NCBI GenBank assembly: GCA_948099385.1
Contig: CANUEZ040000196.1
Span: 1,161,001-1,225,000 of the forward strand
From: Fasciola hepatica
Lineage: Eukaryota; Platyhelminthes; Trematoda; Plagiorchiida; Fasciolidae
Direction: 5' to 3'
DNA: 64,000 nt
In this document: piece by piece, positions 25,793-38,900 of the stretch
Numbering within the stretch: position 1 is the stretch's first letter
Layout of the letters: every line of letters begins with the position of its first letter
The notes under the pieces: model-generated
Told to the model about the DNA's origin: nothing
Database searches by the model: none
The model's input: the letters and a program-made list of their open reading frames with translations, nothing else
Program-made: the position numbers and the translations under genes

Positions 25793-27907
25793 GAGAAGTG
25801 ATGAATCATAGGATTGGATCGGTGTGCGAGAATTTGGTTGTTACCGTTCAAAGCGAAAGCGAAAGCGGAAGCCAATTTGGTGATTGTGCTATATCATGTA
25901 TTGTATATGTTGAACAAAGCTTTGAGATCCATATCGGATAGCCTTGTGGTTTGGGTGTTCGACTGACATTCGTTCACCCCAACCCTTGTTCGTGTCCCCG
26001 TGTGGGCTCTGTCCATGTGCAATGCTCATGATTCCCTTAGCGGATCAAACAGCTGTACAGTGCTTCCATAATTTTCAATGGTCAGTTCAGTGTTCAAGCT
26101 GCATGGAGAATCATATTATACAAATCTACTCTGCTACTGCTCTATTGCATTGTATGAGCAATCTGTGTGGATTGTTCATAAGGGAATGCCTTGGTTTTAC
26201 TTAGGCCCATAAATGGAGAAGTGATGGAACATAGGATTGGATCGGTGTGCGAGAATTTGGTTGTTACCGTTCAAAGCGAAAGCGAAATCCGAAGCCAATT
26301 AGGGGATTGTGCTATATCATGTATTGTATATGTTGAACAAAGCGTTGAGACCCATATCGGATAGCCTTGTGGTTTGGGTGTTCGACTGACATTCGTTCAC
26401 CCCAACCCTTGTTCGTGTCCCCGTGTGGGCTCTGTCCATTTGCAATGCTCATGATTCCCTTAGCGGATCAAACAGCTGTACAGTGCTTCCATAATTTTCA
26501 ATGGTCAGTTCAGTGTTCAAGCTGCATGGCGAATCATATTATACAAATCTACTCTGCTACTGCTCTATTGCATTGTATGAGCAATCTGAGTGGATTGTTC
26601 ATAAGGGAATCTCTTGGTTTTACTTAGGCCCATAAATGGAGAAGTGATGGAACATAGGATTGGATCGGTGTGCGAGAATTTGGTTGTTACCGTTCAAAGC
26701 GAAAGCGAAAGCCGAAGCCAATTTGGGGATTGTGCTATATCATGTAGTGTATATGTTGAACAAAGCGTTGAGACCCATATCGGATAGCCTTGTGGTTTGG
26801 GTGTTCGACTGACATTCGTTTACCCCAACCCTTGTTCGTGTCTCCGAGTGGGCTCTGTCCATGTGCAATGCTCATGATTCCCTTAGCGGATCAAACAGCT
26901 GTAAAGTGCTTCCATAATGTTCAATGGTCAGTGCAGTGTTCAAGCTGCATGGAGAATCATATTATACAAATCTACTCTGCTACTGCTCTATTGCATTGTA
27001 TGAGCAATCTGTGTGGATTGTTCATAAGGGAATGCCTTGGTTTTACTTAGGCCCATAAATAGAGAAGTGATGGAACATAGGATTGGATCGGTGTGCGAGA
27101 ATTTGGTTGTTACCGTTCAAAGCGAAAGCGAAATCCGAAGCCAATTAGGGGATTGTGCTATATCATGTATTGTATATGTTGAACAAAGCGTTGAGACCCA
27201 TATCGGATAGCCTTGTGGTTTGGGTGTTCAACTGACAATCGTTCACCCCAACCCTTGTTCGTGTCCCCGTGTGGGCTCTGTCCATTTGCAATGCTCATGA
27301 TTCCCTTAGCGGATCAAACAGCTGTACAGTGCTTCCATAATTTTCAATGGTCAGTTCCGTGGTCAAGCTGCATGGAGAATCATATTATACAAATCTACTC
27401 TGCTACTGCTCTATTGCATTGTATGAGCAATCTGTGTGGATTGTTCATAAGGGAATGCCTTGGTTTTACTTACGCCAATAAATGGAGAATTGATGGAACA
27501 TAGGATTGGATCGGTGTGCGAGAATTTGGTTGTTACCGTTCAAAGCGAAAGCGAAAGCCGAAGCCAATTTGGGGATTGTGCTATATCATGTAGTGTATAT
27601 GTTGAACAAAGCGTTCAGACCCATATCGGATAGCCTTGTGGTTTGGGTGTTCAACTGACAATCGTTCACCCCAACCCTTGTTCGTGTCCCCGTGTGGGCT
27701 CTGTCCATGTGCAATGCTCATGATTCCCTTAGCGGATCAAACAGCTGTACAGTGCTTCCATAATTTTCAATGGTCAGTTCAGTGTTCAAGCTGCATGGAG
27801 AATCATATTATACAAATCTACTCTGCTACTGCTCTATTGCATTGTATGAGCAATCTGTGTGGATTGTTCATAAGGGAATGCCTTGGTTTTACTTAGGCCC
27901 ATCAATA
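25793..27907 (+). repeat. 5-unit higher-order repeat, copy 1 (A-B-C-D-E, 2115 bp)
   Basis: A at 25793 has GTGATGAATCATAGG, GGTGATTG and GCTTTGAGATCC. B at 26216 has TTAGGGGATTG, CTGAGTGG and AATCTCTTGG. C at 26639 has CGTTTACCCC, CTGTAAAG and AATGTTCAATGG. D at 27062 has CAACTGACAATCG, CATTTGCAATG, TTCCGTGG and a CTTACGCCAATAAATGG tail. E at 27485 has GAGAATTGATGG, GTTCAGACCC and a CCCATCAATAGAG tail. D tail, E head and A head use variants first seen in the 4-unit repeat at 18.6-22 kb, so the two blocks share ancestry. Confidence 0.9.
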
Positions 27908-29176
27908 GAGAAGTGATGAATCATAGGATTGGATCGGTGTGCGAGAATTTGGTTGTTACCGTTCAAAGCGAAAGCGAAAGCGGAAGCCAATTTGGTGATT
28001 GTGCTATATCATGTATTGTATATGTTGAACAAAGCTTTGAGATCCATATCGGATAGCCTTGTGGTTTGGGTGTTCGACTGACATTCGTTCACCCCAACCC
28101 TTGTTCGTGTCCCCGTGTGGGCTCTGTCCATGTGCAATGCTCATGATTCCCTTAGCGGATCAAACAGCTGTACAGTGCTTCCATAATTTTCAATGGTCAG
28201 TTCAGTGTTCAAGCTGCATGGAGAATCATATTATACAAATCTACTCTGCTACTGCTCTATTGCATTGTATGAGCAATCTGTGTGGATTGTTCATAAGGGA
28301 ATGCCTTGGTTTTACTTAGGCCCATAAATGGAGAAGTGATGGAACATAGGATTGGATCGGTGTGCGAGAATTTGGTTGTTACCGTTCAAAGCGAAAGCGA
28401 AATCCGAAGCCAATTAGGGGATTGTGCTATATCATGTATTGTATATGTTGAACAAAGCGTTGAGACCCATATCGGATAGCCTTGTGGTTTGGGTGTTCGA
28501 CTGACATTCGTTCACCCCAACCCTTGTTCGTGTCCCCGTGTGGGCTCTGTCCATTTGCAATGCTCATGATTCCCTTAGCGGATCAAACAGCTGTACAGTG
28601 CTTCCATAATTTTCAATGGTCAGTTCAGTGTTCAAGCTGCATGGCGAATCATATTATACAAATCTACTCTGCTACTGCTCTATTGCATTGTATGAGCAAT
28701 CTGAGTGGATTGTTCATAAGGGAATCTCTTGGTTTTACTTAGGCCCATAAATGGAGAAGTGATGGAACATAGGATTGGATCGGTGTGCGAGAATTTGGTT
28801 GTTACCGTTCAAAGCGAAAGCGAAAGCCGAAGCCAATTTGGGGATTGTGCTATATCATGTAGTGTATATGTTGAACAAAGCGTTGAGACCCATATCGGAT
28901 AGCCTTGTGGTTTGGGTGTTCGACTGACATTCGTTTACCCCAACCCTTGTTCGTGTCTCCGAGTGGGCTCTGTCCATGTGCAATGCTCATGATTCCCTTA
29001 GCGGATCAAACAGCTGTAAAGTGCTTCCATAATGTTCAATGGTCAGTGCAGTGTTCAAGCTGCATGGAGAATCATATTATACAAATCTACTCTGCTACTG
29101 CTCTATTGCATTGTATGAGCAATCTGTGTGGATTGTTCATAAGGGAATGCCTTGGTTTTACTTAGGCCCATAAATA

Positions 29177-29599
29177 GAGAAGTGATGGAACATAGGATTG
29201 GATCGGTGTGCGAGAATTTGGTTGTTACCGTTCAAAGCGAAAGCGAAATCCGAAGCCAATTAGGGGATTGTGCTATATCATGTATTGTATATGTTGAACA
29301 AAGCGTTGAGACCCATATCGGATAGCCTTGTGGTTTGGGTGTTCAACTGACAATCGTTCACCCCAACCCTTGTTCGTGTCCCCGTGTGGGCTCTGTCCAT
29401 TTGCAATGCTCATGATTCCCTTAGCGGATCAAACAGCTGTAAAGTGCTTCCATAATGTTCAATGGTCAGTGCAGTGTTCAAGCTGCATGGAGAATCATAT
29501 TATACAAATCTACTCTGCTACTGCTCTATTGCATTGTATGAGCAATCTGTGTGGATTGTTCATAAGGGAATGCCTTGGTTTTACTTAGGCCCATAAATA
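29177..29599 (+). repeat. D/C chimeric unit
   Basis: TTAGGGG, CAACTGACAATCG, CCCCGTGTGGG and CATTTGCAATG mark type D up to about 29408. CTGTAAAGTG, AATGTTCAATGG and CAGTGCAGTG mark type C from about 29438. The switch lies within the roughly 30 bp between, in the TTAGCGGATCAAACAG segment next to the conserved dyad. Confidence 0.88.
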
Positions 29600-30022
29600 G
29601 AGAAGTGATGGAACATAGGATTGGATCGGTGTGCGAGAATTTGGTTGTTACCGTTCAAAGCGAAAGCGAAATCCGAAGCCAATTAGGGGATTGTGCTATA
29701 TCATGTATTGTATATGTTGAACAAAGCGTTGAGACCCATATCGGATAGCCTTGTGGTTTGGGTGTTCAACTGACAATCGTTCACCCCAACCCTTGTTCGT
29801 GTCCCCGTGTGGGCTCTGTCCATTTGCAATGCTCATGATTCCCTTAGCGGATCAAACAGCTGTACAGTGCTTCCATAATTTTCAATGGTCAGTTCCGTGG
29901 TCAAGCTGCATGGAGAATCATATTATACAAATCTACTCTGCTACTGCTCTATTGCATTGTATGAGCAATCTGTGTGGATTGTTCATAAGGGAATGCCTTG
30001 GTTTTACTTAGGCCCATCAATA
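29600..30022 (+). repeat. D/E chimeric unit
   Basis: Type D markers run through TTCCGTGGTC (about 29892). The tail is CTTAGGCCCATCAATAGAG, as in E, instead of CTTACGCCAATAAATGGAG, as in D. The switch lies between about 29900 and 30010, where D and E do not differ. Confidence 0.82.
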
Positions 30023-32137
30023 GAGAAGTGATGAATCATAGGATTGGATCGGTGTGCGAGAATTTGGTTGTTACCGTTCAAAGCGAAAGCGAAAGCGGAA
30101 GCCAATTTGGTGATTGTGCTATATCATGTATTGTATATGTTGAACAAAGCTTTGAGATCCATATCGGATAGCCTTGTGGTTTGGGTGTTCGACTGACATT
30201 CGTTCACCCCAACCCTTGTTCGTGTCCCCGTGTGGGCTCTGTCCATGTGCAATGCTCATGATTCCCTTAGCGGATCAAACAGCTGTACAGTGCTTCCATA
30301 ATTTTCAATGGTCAGTTCAGTGTTCAAGCTGCATGGAGAATCATATTATACAAATCTACTCTGCTACTGCTCTATTGCATTGTATGAGCAATCTGTGTGG
30401 ATTGTTCATAAGGGAATGCCTTGGTTTTACTTAGGCCCATAAATGGAGAAGTGATGGAACATAGGATTGGATCGGTGTGCGAGAATTTGGTTGTTACCGT
30501 TCAAAGCGAAAGCGAAATCCGAAGCCAATTAGGGGATTGTGCTATATCATGTATTGTATATGTTGAACAAAGCGTTGAGACCCATATCGGATAGCCTTGT
30601 GGTTTGGGTGTTCGACTGACATTCGTTCACCCCAACCCTTGTTCGTGTCCCCGTGTGGGCTCTGTCCATTTGCAATGCTCATGATTCCCTTAGCGGATCA
30701 AACAGCTGTACAGTGCTTCCATAATTTTCAATGGTCAGTTCAGTGTTCAAGCTGCATGGCGAATCATATTATACAAATCTACTCTGCTACTGCTCTATTG
30801 CATTGTATGAGCAATCTGAGTGGATTGTTCATAAGGGAATCTCTTGGTTTTACTTAGGCCCATAAATGGAGAAGTGATGGAACATAGGATTGGATCGGTG
30901 TGCGAGAATTTGGTTGTTACCGTTCAAAGCGAAAGCGAAAGCCGAAGCCAATTTGGGGATTGTGCTATATCATGTAGTGTATATGTTGAACAAAGCGTTG
31001 AGACCCATATCGGATAGCCTTGTGGTTTGGGTGTTCGACTGACATTCGTTTACCCCAACCCTTGTTCGTGTCTCCGAGTGGGCTCTGTCCATGTGCAATG
31101 CTCATGATTCCCTTAGCGGATCAAACAGCTGTAAAGTGCTTCCATAATGTTCAATGGTCAGTGCAGTGTTCAAGCTGCATGGAGAATCATATTATACAAA
31201 TCTACTCTGCTACTGCTCTATTGCATTGTATGAGCAATCTGTGTGGATTGTTCATAAGGGAATGCCTTGGTTTTACTTAGGCCCATAAATAGAGAAGTGA
31301 TGGAACATAGGATTGGATCGGTGTGCGAGAATTTGGTTGTTACCGTTCAAAGCGAAAGCGAAATCCGAAGCCAATTAGGGGATTGTGCTATATCATGTAT
31401 TGTATATGTTGAACAAAGCGTTGAGACCCATATCGGATAGCCTTGTGGTTTGGGTGTTCAACTGACAATCGTTCACCCCAACCCTTGTTCGTGTCCCCGT
31501 GTGGGCTCTGTCCATTTGCAATGCTCATGATTCCCTTAGCGGATCAAACAGCTGTACAGTGCTTCCATAATTTTCAATGGTCAGTTCCGTGGTCAAGCTG
31601 CATGGAGAATCATATTATACAAATCTACTCTGCTACTGCTCTATTGCATTGTATGAGCAATCTGTGTGGATTGTTCATAAGGGAATGCCTTGGTTTTACT
31701 TACGCCAATAAATGGAGAATTGATGGAACATAGGATTGGATCGGTGTGCGAGAATTTGGTTGTTACCGTTCAAAGCGAAAGCGAAAGCCGAAGCCAATTT
31801 GGGGATTGTGCTATATCATGTAGTGTATATGTTGAACAAAGCGTTCAGACCCATATCGGATAGCCTTGTGGTTTGGGTGTTCAACTGACAATCGTTCACC
31901 CCAACCCTTGTTCGTGTCCCCGTGTGGGCTCTGTCCATGTGCAATGCTCATGATTCCCTTAGCGGATCAAACAGCTGTACAGTGCTTCCATAATTTTCAA
32001 TGGTCAGTTCAGTGTTCAAGCTGCATGGAGAATCATATTATACAAATCTACTCTGCTACTGCTCTATTGCATTGTATGAGCAATCTGTGTGGATTGTTCA
32101 TAAGGGAATGCCTTGGTTTTACTTAGGCCCATCAATA
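30023..32137 (+). repeat. 5-unit higher-order repeat, copy 3 (A-B-C-D-E)
   Basis: Units 30023, 30446, 30869, 31292 and 31715 carry the same marker set as copy 1, and by eye copy 3 appears identical or nearly so. It is the clean form after the rearranged copy 2. Confidence 0.9.
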
Positions 32138-34252
32138 GAGAAGTGATGAATCATAGGATTGGATCGGTGTGCGAGAATTTGGTTGTTACCGTTCAAAGCG
32201 AAAGCGAAAGCGGAAGCCAATTTGGTGATTGTGCTATATCATGTATTGTATATGTTGAACAAAGCTTTGAGATCCATATCGGATAGCCTTGTGGTTTGGG
32301 TGTTCGACTGACATTCGTTCACCCCAACCCTTGTTCGTGTCCCCGTGTGGGCTCTGTCCATGTGCAATGCTCATGATTCCCTTAGCGGATCAAACAGCTG
32401 TACAGTGCTTCCATAATTTTCAATGGTCAGTTCAGTGTTCAAGCTGCATGGAGAATCATATTATACAAATCTACTCTGCTACTGCTCTATTGCATTGTAT
32501 GAGCAATCTGTGTGGATTGTTCATAAGGGAATGCCTTGGTTTTACTTAGGCCCATAAATGGAGAAGTGATGGAACATAGGATTGGATCGGTGTGCGAGAA
32601 TTTGGTTGTTACCGTTCAAAGCGAAAGCGAAATCCGAAGCCAATTAGGGGATTGTGCTATATCATGTATTGTATATGTTGAACAAAGCGTTGAGACCCAT
32701 ATCGGATAGCCTTGTGGTTTGGGTGTTCGACTGACATTCGTTCACCCCAACCCTTGTTCGTGTCCCCGTGTGGGCTCTGTCCATTTGCAATGCTCATGAT
32801 TCCCTTAGCGGATCAAACAGCTGTACAGTGCTTCCATAATTTTCAATGGTCAGTTCAGTGTTCAAGCTGCATGGCGAATCATATTATACAAATCTACTCT
32901 GCTACTGCTCTATTGCATTGTATGAGCAATCTGAGTGGATTGTTCATAAGGGAATCTCTTGGTTTTACTTAGGCCCATAAATGGAGAAGTGATGGAACAT
33001 AGGATTGGATCGGTGTGCGAGAATTTGGTTGTTACCGTTCAAAGCGAAAGCGAAAGCCGAAGCCAATTTGGGGATTGTGCTATATCATGTAGTGTATATG
33101 TTGAACAAAGCGTTGAGACCCATATCGGATAGCCTTGTGGTTTGGGTGTTCGACTGACATTCGTTTACCCCAACCCTTGTTCGTGTCTCCGAGTGGGCTC
33201 TGTCCATGTGCAATGCTCATGATTCCCTTAGCGGATCAAACAGCTGTAAAGTGCTTCCATAATGTTCAATGGTCAGTGCAGTGTTCAAGCTGCATGGAGA
33301 ATCATATTATACAAATCTACTCTGCTACTGCTCTATTGCATTGTATGAGCAATCTGTGTGGATTGTTCATAAGGGAATGCCTTGGTTTTACTTAGGCCCA
33401 TAAATAGAGAAGTGATGGAACATAGGATTGGATCGGTGTGCGAGAATTTGGTTGTTACCGTTCAAAGCGAAAGCGAAATCCGAAGCCAATTAGGGGATTG
33501 TGCTATATCATGTATTGTATATGTTGAACAAAGCGTTGAGACCCATATCGGATAGCCTTGTGGTTTGGGTGTTCAACTGACAATCGTTCACCCCAACCCT
33601 TGTTCGTGTCCCCGTGTGGGCTCTGTCCATGTGCAATGCTCATGATTCCCTTAGCGGATCAAACAGCTGTAGAGTGCTTCCATAATTTTCAATGGTCAGT
33701 TCCGTGGTCAAGCTGCATGGAGAATCATATTATACAAATCTACTCTGCTACTGCTCTATTGCATTGTATGAGCAATCTGTGTGGATTGTTCATAAGGGAA
33801 TGCCTTGGTTTTACTTACGCCAATAAATGGAGAATTGATGGAACATAGGATTGGATCGGTGTGCGAGAATTTGGTTGTTACCGTTCAAAGCGAAAGCGAA
33901 AGCCGAAGCCAATTTGGGGATTGTGCTATATCATGTAGTGTATATGTTGAACAAAGCGTTCAGACCCATATCGGATAGCCTTGTGGTTTGGGTGTTCAAC
34001 TGACAATCGTTCACCCCAACCCTTGTTCGTGTCCCCGTGTGGGCTCTGTCCATTTGCAATGCTCATGATTCCCTTAGCGGATCAAACAGCTGTACAGTGC
34101 TTCCATAATTTTCAATGGTCAGTTCAGTGTTCATGCTCCATGGAGAATCATATTATACAAATCTACTCGGCTACTGCTCTATTGCATTGTATGAGCGATC
34201 TGTGTGGATTGTTCATAAGGGAATGCCTTGGTTTTACTTAGGCCCATAAATA
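32138..34252 (+). repeat. 5-unit higher-order repeat, copy 4, right-hand edge diverged
   Basis: A, B and C (32138, 32561, 32984) match copies 1 and 3. D at 33407 has CATGTGCAATG and CTGTAGAGTG in place of CATTTGCAATG and CTGTACAGTG. E at 33830 has CATTTGCAATG, CATGCTCCATGG, CTCGGCTACTG and GAGCGATCT. Divergence thus starts near 33630, which is where the homogenised block ends. Confidence 0.87.
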
Positions 34253-35946
34253 GAGAAGTGATGGAACATAGGATTGGATCGGTGTGCGAGAATTTGGTTG
34301 TTACCGTTCAAAGCGAAAGCGAAATCCGAAGCCAATTAGGGGATTGTGCTATATCATGTATTGTATATGTTGAACAAAGCGTTGAGACCCATATCGGATA
34401 GCCTTGTGGTTTGGGTGTTCGACTGACATTCGTTCACCCCAACCCTTGTTCGTGTCCCCGTGTGCGCTCTGTCCATTTGCAATGCTCATGATTCCCTTAG
34501 CGGATCAAACAGCTGTACAGTGCTTCCATCATTTTCCATGGTCAGTTCAGTGTTCAAGCTCCATGGAGAATCATATTATACAAATCTACTCTGCTACTGC
34601 TCTATTGCATTGTATGAGCAATCTGTGTGGATTGTTCATAAGGGAATGCGTTGGTTTTACTTAGGCCCATAAATAGAGAAGTGATGGAACATAGGATTGG
34701 ATCGGTGTGCGAGAATTTGGTTGTTACCGTTCAAAGCCAAAGCGAAAGCCGAAGCCAATTTGGGGATTGTGCTTTATCATGTATTGTATGTGTTGAACAA
34801 AGCGTTGAGACTCATATGGGATAGCCTTGTGGTTTGAGTGTTCGACTGACATTCGTTCACCCCAACCCTTGTTCGTGTCTCCGAGTGGGCTCTGTCCATG
34901 TGCAATGCTCATGATTCCCTTAGCGGATCAAACAGCTGTACAGTGCTTCCATAATTTTCAATGGTCAGTTCAGTGTTCAAGCTGCATGGAGAATCATATT
35001 ATACAAATCTACTCTGCTACTGCTCTCTTGCATTGTATGAGCTATCTGTGTGGATTGTTCATAAGGGAATGCGTTGGTTTTACTTAGGCCCATAAATAGA
35101 GAAGTGATGGAACATACGATTGGATCGGTGTGCGAGAATTTGGTTGTTACCGTTCAAAGCCAAAGCGAAAGCCGAAGCCAATTTGGGGATTGTGCTATAT
35201 CATGTAGTGTATATGTTGAACAAAGCGTTGAGACCCATATCGGATAGCCTTGTGGTTTGGGTGTTCGACTGACATTCGTTCACCCCAACCCTTGTTCGTG
35301 TCCCCGTGTGGGCTCTGTCCATGTGCAATGCTCATGATTCCCTTAGCGGATCAAACAGCTGTAGAGTGCTTCCATAATTTCCAATGGTCAGTTCCGTGGT
35401 CAAGCTGCATGGAGAATCATATTATACAAATCTACTCTGCTACTGCTCTATTGCATTGTATGAGCAATCTGTGTGGGGATTGTTCATAAGGGAATGCCTT
35501 GGTTTTACTTAGGCCCATAAATAGAGAAGTGATGGAACATAGGATTGGATCGGTGTGCGAGAATTTGGTTGTTACCGTTCAAAGCGAAAGCGAAATCCGA
35601 AGCCAATTAGGGGATTGTGCTATATCATGTATTGTATATGTTGAACAAAGCGTTGAGACCCATATCGGATAGCCTTGTGGTTTGGGTGTTCAACTGACAT
35701 TCGTTCACCCCAACCCTTGTTCGTGTCCCCGTGTGGGCTCTGTCCATTTGCAATGCTCATGATTCCCTTAGCGGATCAAACAGCTGTACAGTGCTTCCAT
35801 AATTTTCAATGGTCAGTTCAGTGTTCAAGCTGCATGGAGAATCATATTATACAAATCTACTCTGCTACTGCTCTATTGCATTGTATGAGCAATCTGTGTG
35901 GATTGTTCATAAGGGAATGCGTTGGTTTTACTTAGGCCCATAAATA
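34253..35946 (+). repeat. Mixed units between the 5-unit and 4-unit blocks
   Basis: Units 34253, 34676, 35099 and 35524. Unit 34253 has CCATCATTTTCCATGG with CTCCATGGAG. Unit 35099 has GCCAAAGCG, CTGTAGAGTG, TTCCGTGG and a GG insertion near 35475, and closely matches unit 41023, fourteen units away. Several units end in GCGTTGG. Confidence 0.7.
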
Positions 35947-38900
35947 GAGAAGTGATGGAACATAGGATTGGATCGGTGTGCGAGAATTTGGTTGTTACCG
36001 TTCAAAGCGAAAGCGAAAGCCGAAGCCAATTTGGGGATTGTGCTATATCATGTATTGTATGTGTTGAACAAAGCGTTGAGACTCATATGGGATAGCCTGG
36101 TGGTTTGAGTGTTCGACTGACATTCGTTCACCCCAACCCTTGTTCGTGTCCCCGTGTGGGCTCTGTCCATATCCAATGCTCATGATTCCTTTAGCGGATC
36201 AAACAGCTGTACAGTGCTTCCATAATTTTCAATGGTCAGTTCAGTGTTCATGCTCCATGGAGATTCATATTATACAAATCTACTCTGCTACTGCTCTATT
36301 GCATTGTATGAGCAATCTGTGTGGATTGTTCATAAGGGAATGCCTTGGTTTTACTTAGGCCCATAAATAGAGAAGTGATGGAACATAGGATTGGATCGGT
36401 GTGCGAGAATTTGGTTGTTACCGTTCAAAGCGAAAGCGAAAGCCGAAGCCAATTTGGGGATTGTGCTATATCAAGTAGTGTATATGTTGAACAAAGCGTT
36501 GAGACCCATATCGGATAGCCTTTTGGTTTGGGTGTTCGACTGACATTCGTTCACCCCAACCCTTGTTCGTGTCCCCGTGTGGGCTCTGTCCATGTGCAAT
36601 GCTCATGATTCCCTTAGCGGATCAAACAGCTGTACAGTGCTTCCATAATTTTCAATGGTCAGTTCAGTGTTCAAGCTGCATGGAGAATCATATTATCCCA
36701 ATCTACTCTGCTACTGCTCTATTGCATTGTATGAGCAATCTGAGTGGATTGTTCATAAGGGAATGCCTTGGTTTTACTTAGGCCCATAAATAGAGAAGTG
36801 ATGGAACATAGGATTGGATCGGTGTGCGAGAATTTGGTTGTTACCGTTCAAAGCGAAAGCGAAAGCCGAAGCCAATTTGGGGATTGTGCTATATCATGTA
36901 GTATATATGTTGAACAAAGCTTTGAGACCCATATCGGATAGCCTTGTGGTTTGGGTGTGCGACTGACATTCGTTCACCCCAACCCTTGTTCGTGTCCCCG
37001 TGTGGGCTCTGTCCATGTGCAATGCTCATGATTCCTTTAGCGGATCAAACAGCTGTACAGTGCTTCCATAATTTTCAATGGTCAGTTCAGTGTTCAAGCT
37101 CCATGGAGATTCATATTATACAAATCTACTCTGCTACTGCTCTATTGCATTGTATGAGCAATCTGTGTGGATTGTTCATAAGGGAATGCCTTGGTTTTAC
37201 TTAGGCCAATAAATGGAGAAGTGATGGAACATAGGATTGGATCGGTGTGCGAGAATTTGGTTGTTACCGTTCAAAGCGAAAGCGAAATCCGAAGCCAATT
37301 TGGGGATTGTGCTATATCAAGTAGTGTATATGTTGAACAAAGCGTTGAGACCCATATCGGATAGCCTTGTGGATTGAGTGTTCGACTGACATTCGTTCAC
37401 CCCAACCCTTGTTCGTGTCCCCGTGTGGGCTCTGTCCATGTGCAATGCTCATGATTCCCTTAGCGGATCAAACAGCTGTAAAGTGCTTCCATAATTTTCA
37501 ATGGTCAGTGCAGTGTTCAAGCTGCATGGAGAATCATATTATACAAATCTACTCTGCTACTGCTCTATTGCATTGTATGAGCAATCTGTGTGGATTGTTC
37601 ATAAGGGAATGCGTTGGTTTTACTTAGGCCCATAAATAGAGAAGTGATGGAACATAGGATTGGATCGGTGTGCGAGAATTTGGTTGTTACCGTTCAAAGC
37701 GAAAGCGAATTTCGAAGCCAATTAGGGGATTGTGCTATATCATGTATTGTATGTGTTGAACAAAGCGTTGAGACTCATAAGGGATAGCCTTGTGGTTTGA
37801 GTGTTCGACTGACATTCGTTCACCCCAACCCTTGTTCGTGTCCCCGTGTGGGCTCTGTCCATATCCAATGCTCATGATTCCTTTAGTGGATCAAACAGCT
37901 GTACAGTGCTTCCATAATTTTCAATGGTCAGTTCCGTGGTCAAGCTGCATGTAGAATCATATTATCCCAATCTACTCTGCTACTGCTCTATTGCATTGTA
38001 TGAGCAATCTGTGTGGATTGTTCATAAGGGAATGCCTTGGTTTTACTTAGGCCCATAAATAGAGAAGTGATGGAACATAGGATTGGATCGGTGTGCGAGA
38101 ATTTGGTTGTTACCGTTCAAAGCGAAAGCGAAAGCCGAAGCCAATTTGGGGATTGTGCTATATCATGTAGTATGTATGTTGAACAAAGCGTAGAGACCCA
38201 TATCGGATAGCCTTGTGGTTTGGGTGTGCGACTGACATTCGTTCACCCCAACCCTTGTTCGTGTCCCCGTGTGGGCTCTGTCCATGTGCAATGCTCATGA
38301 TTCCTTTAGCGGATCAAACAGCTGTACAGTGCTTCCATAATTTTCAATGGTCAGTTCAGTGTTCAAGCTGCATGGAGAATCATATTATACAAATCTACTC
38401 TGCTACTGCTCTATTGCATTGTATGAGCAATCTGTGTGGATTGTTCATAAGGGAATGCCTTGGTTTTACTTAGGCCAATAAATGGAGAAGTGATGGAACA
38501 TAGGATTGGATCGGTGTGCGAGAATTTGGTTGTTACCGTTCAAAGCGAAAGCGAAATCCGAAGCCAATTTGGGGATTGTGCTATATCAAGTAGTGTATAT
38601 GTTGAACAAAGCGTTGAGACCCATATCGGATAGCCTTGTGGATTGAGTGTTCGACTGACATTCGTTCACCCCAACCCTTGTTCGTGTCCCCGTGTGGGCT
38701 CTGTCCATGTGCAATGCTCATGATTCCCTTAGCGGATCAAACAGCTGTACAGTGCTTCCATAATTTTCAATGGTCAGTGCAGTGTTCAAGCTGCATGGAG
38801 AATCATATTATACAAATCTACTCTGCTACTGCTCTATTGCATTGTATGAGCAATCTGTGTGGATTGTTCATAAGGGAATGCGTTGGTTTTACTTAGGCCC

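Larger units (their letters stand above)
27908..30022 (+). repeat. 5-unit higher-order repeat, copy 2, rearranged (A-B-C-D/C-D/E)
   Basis: A, B and C (27908, 28331, 28754) match copy 1. The fourth unit begins as D and ends as C; the fifth begins as D and ends as E. The copy therefore keeps five units and 2115 bp while its internal order has changed. This equals one gain and one loss of a unit by out-of-register exchange, or two conversion tracts. Confidence 0.88.
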
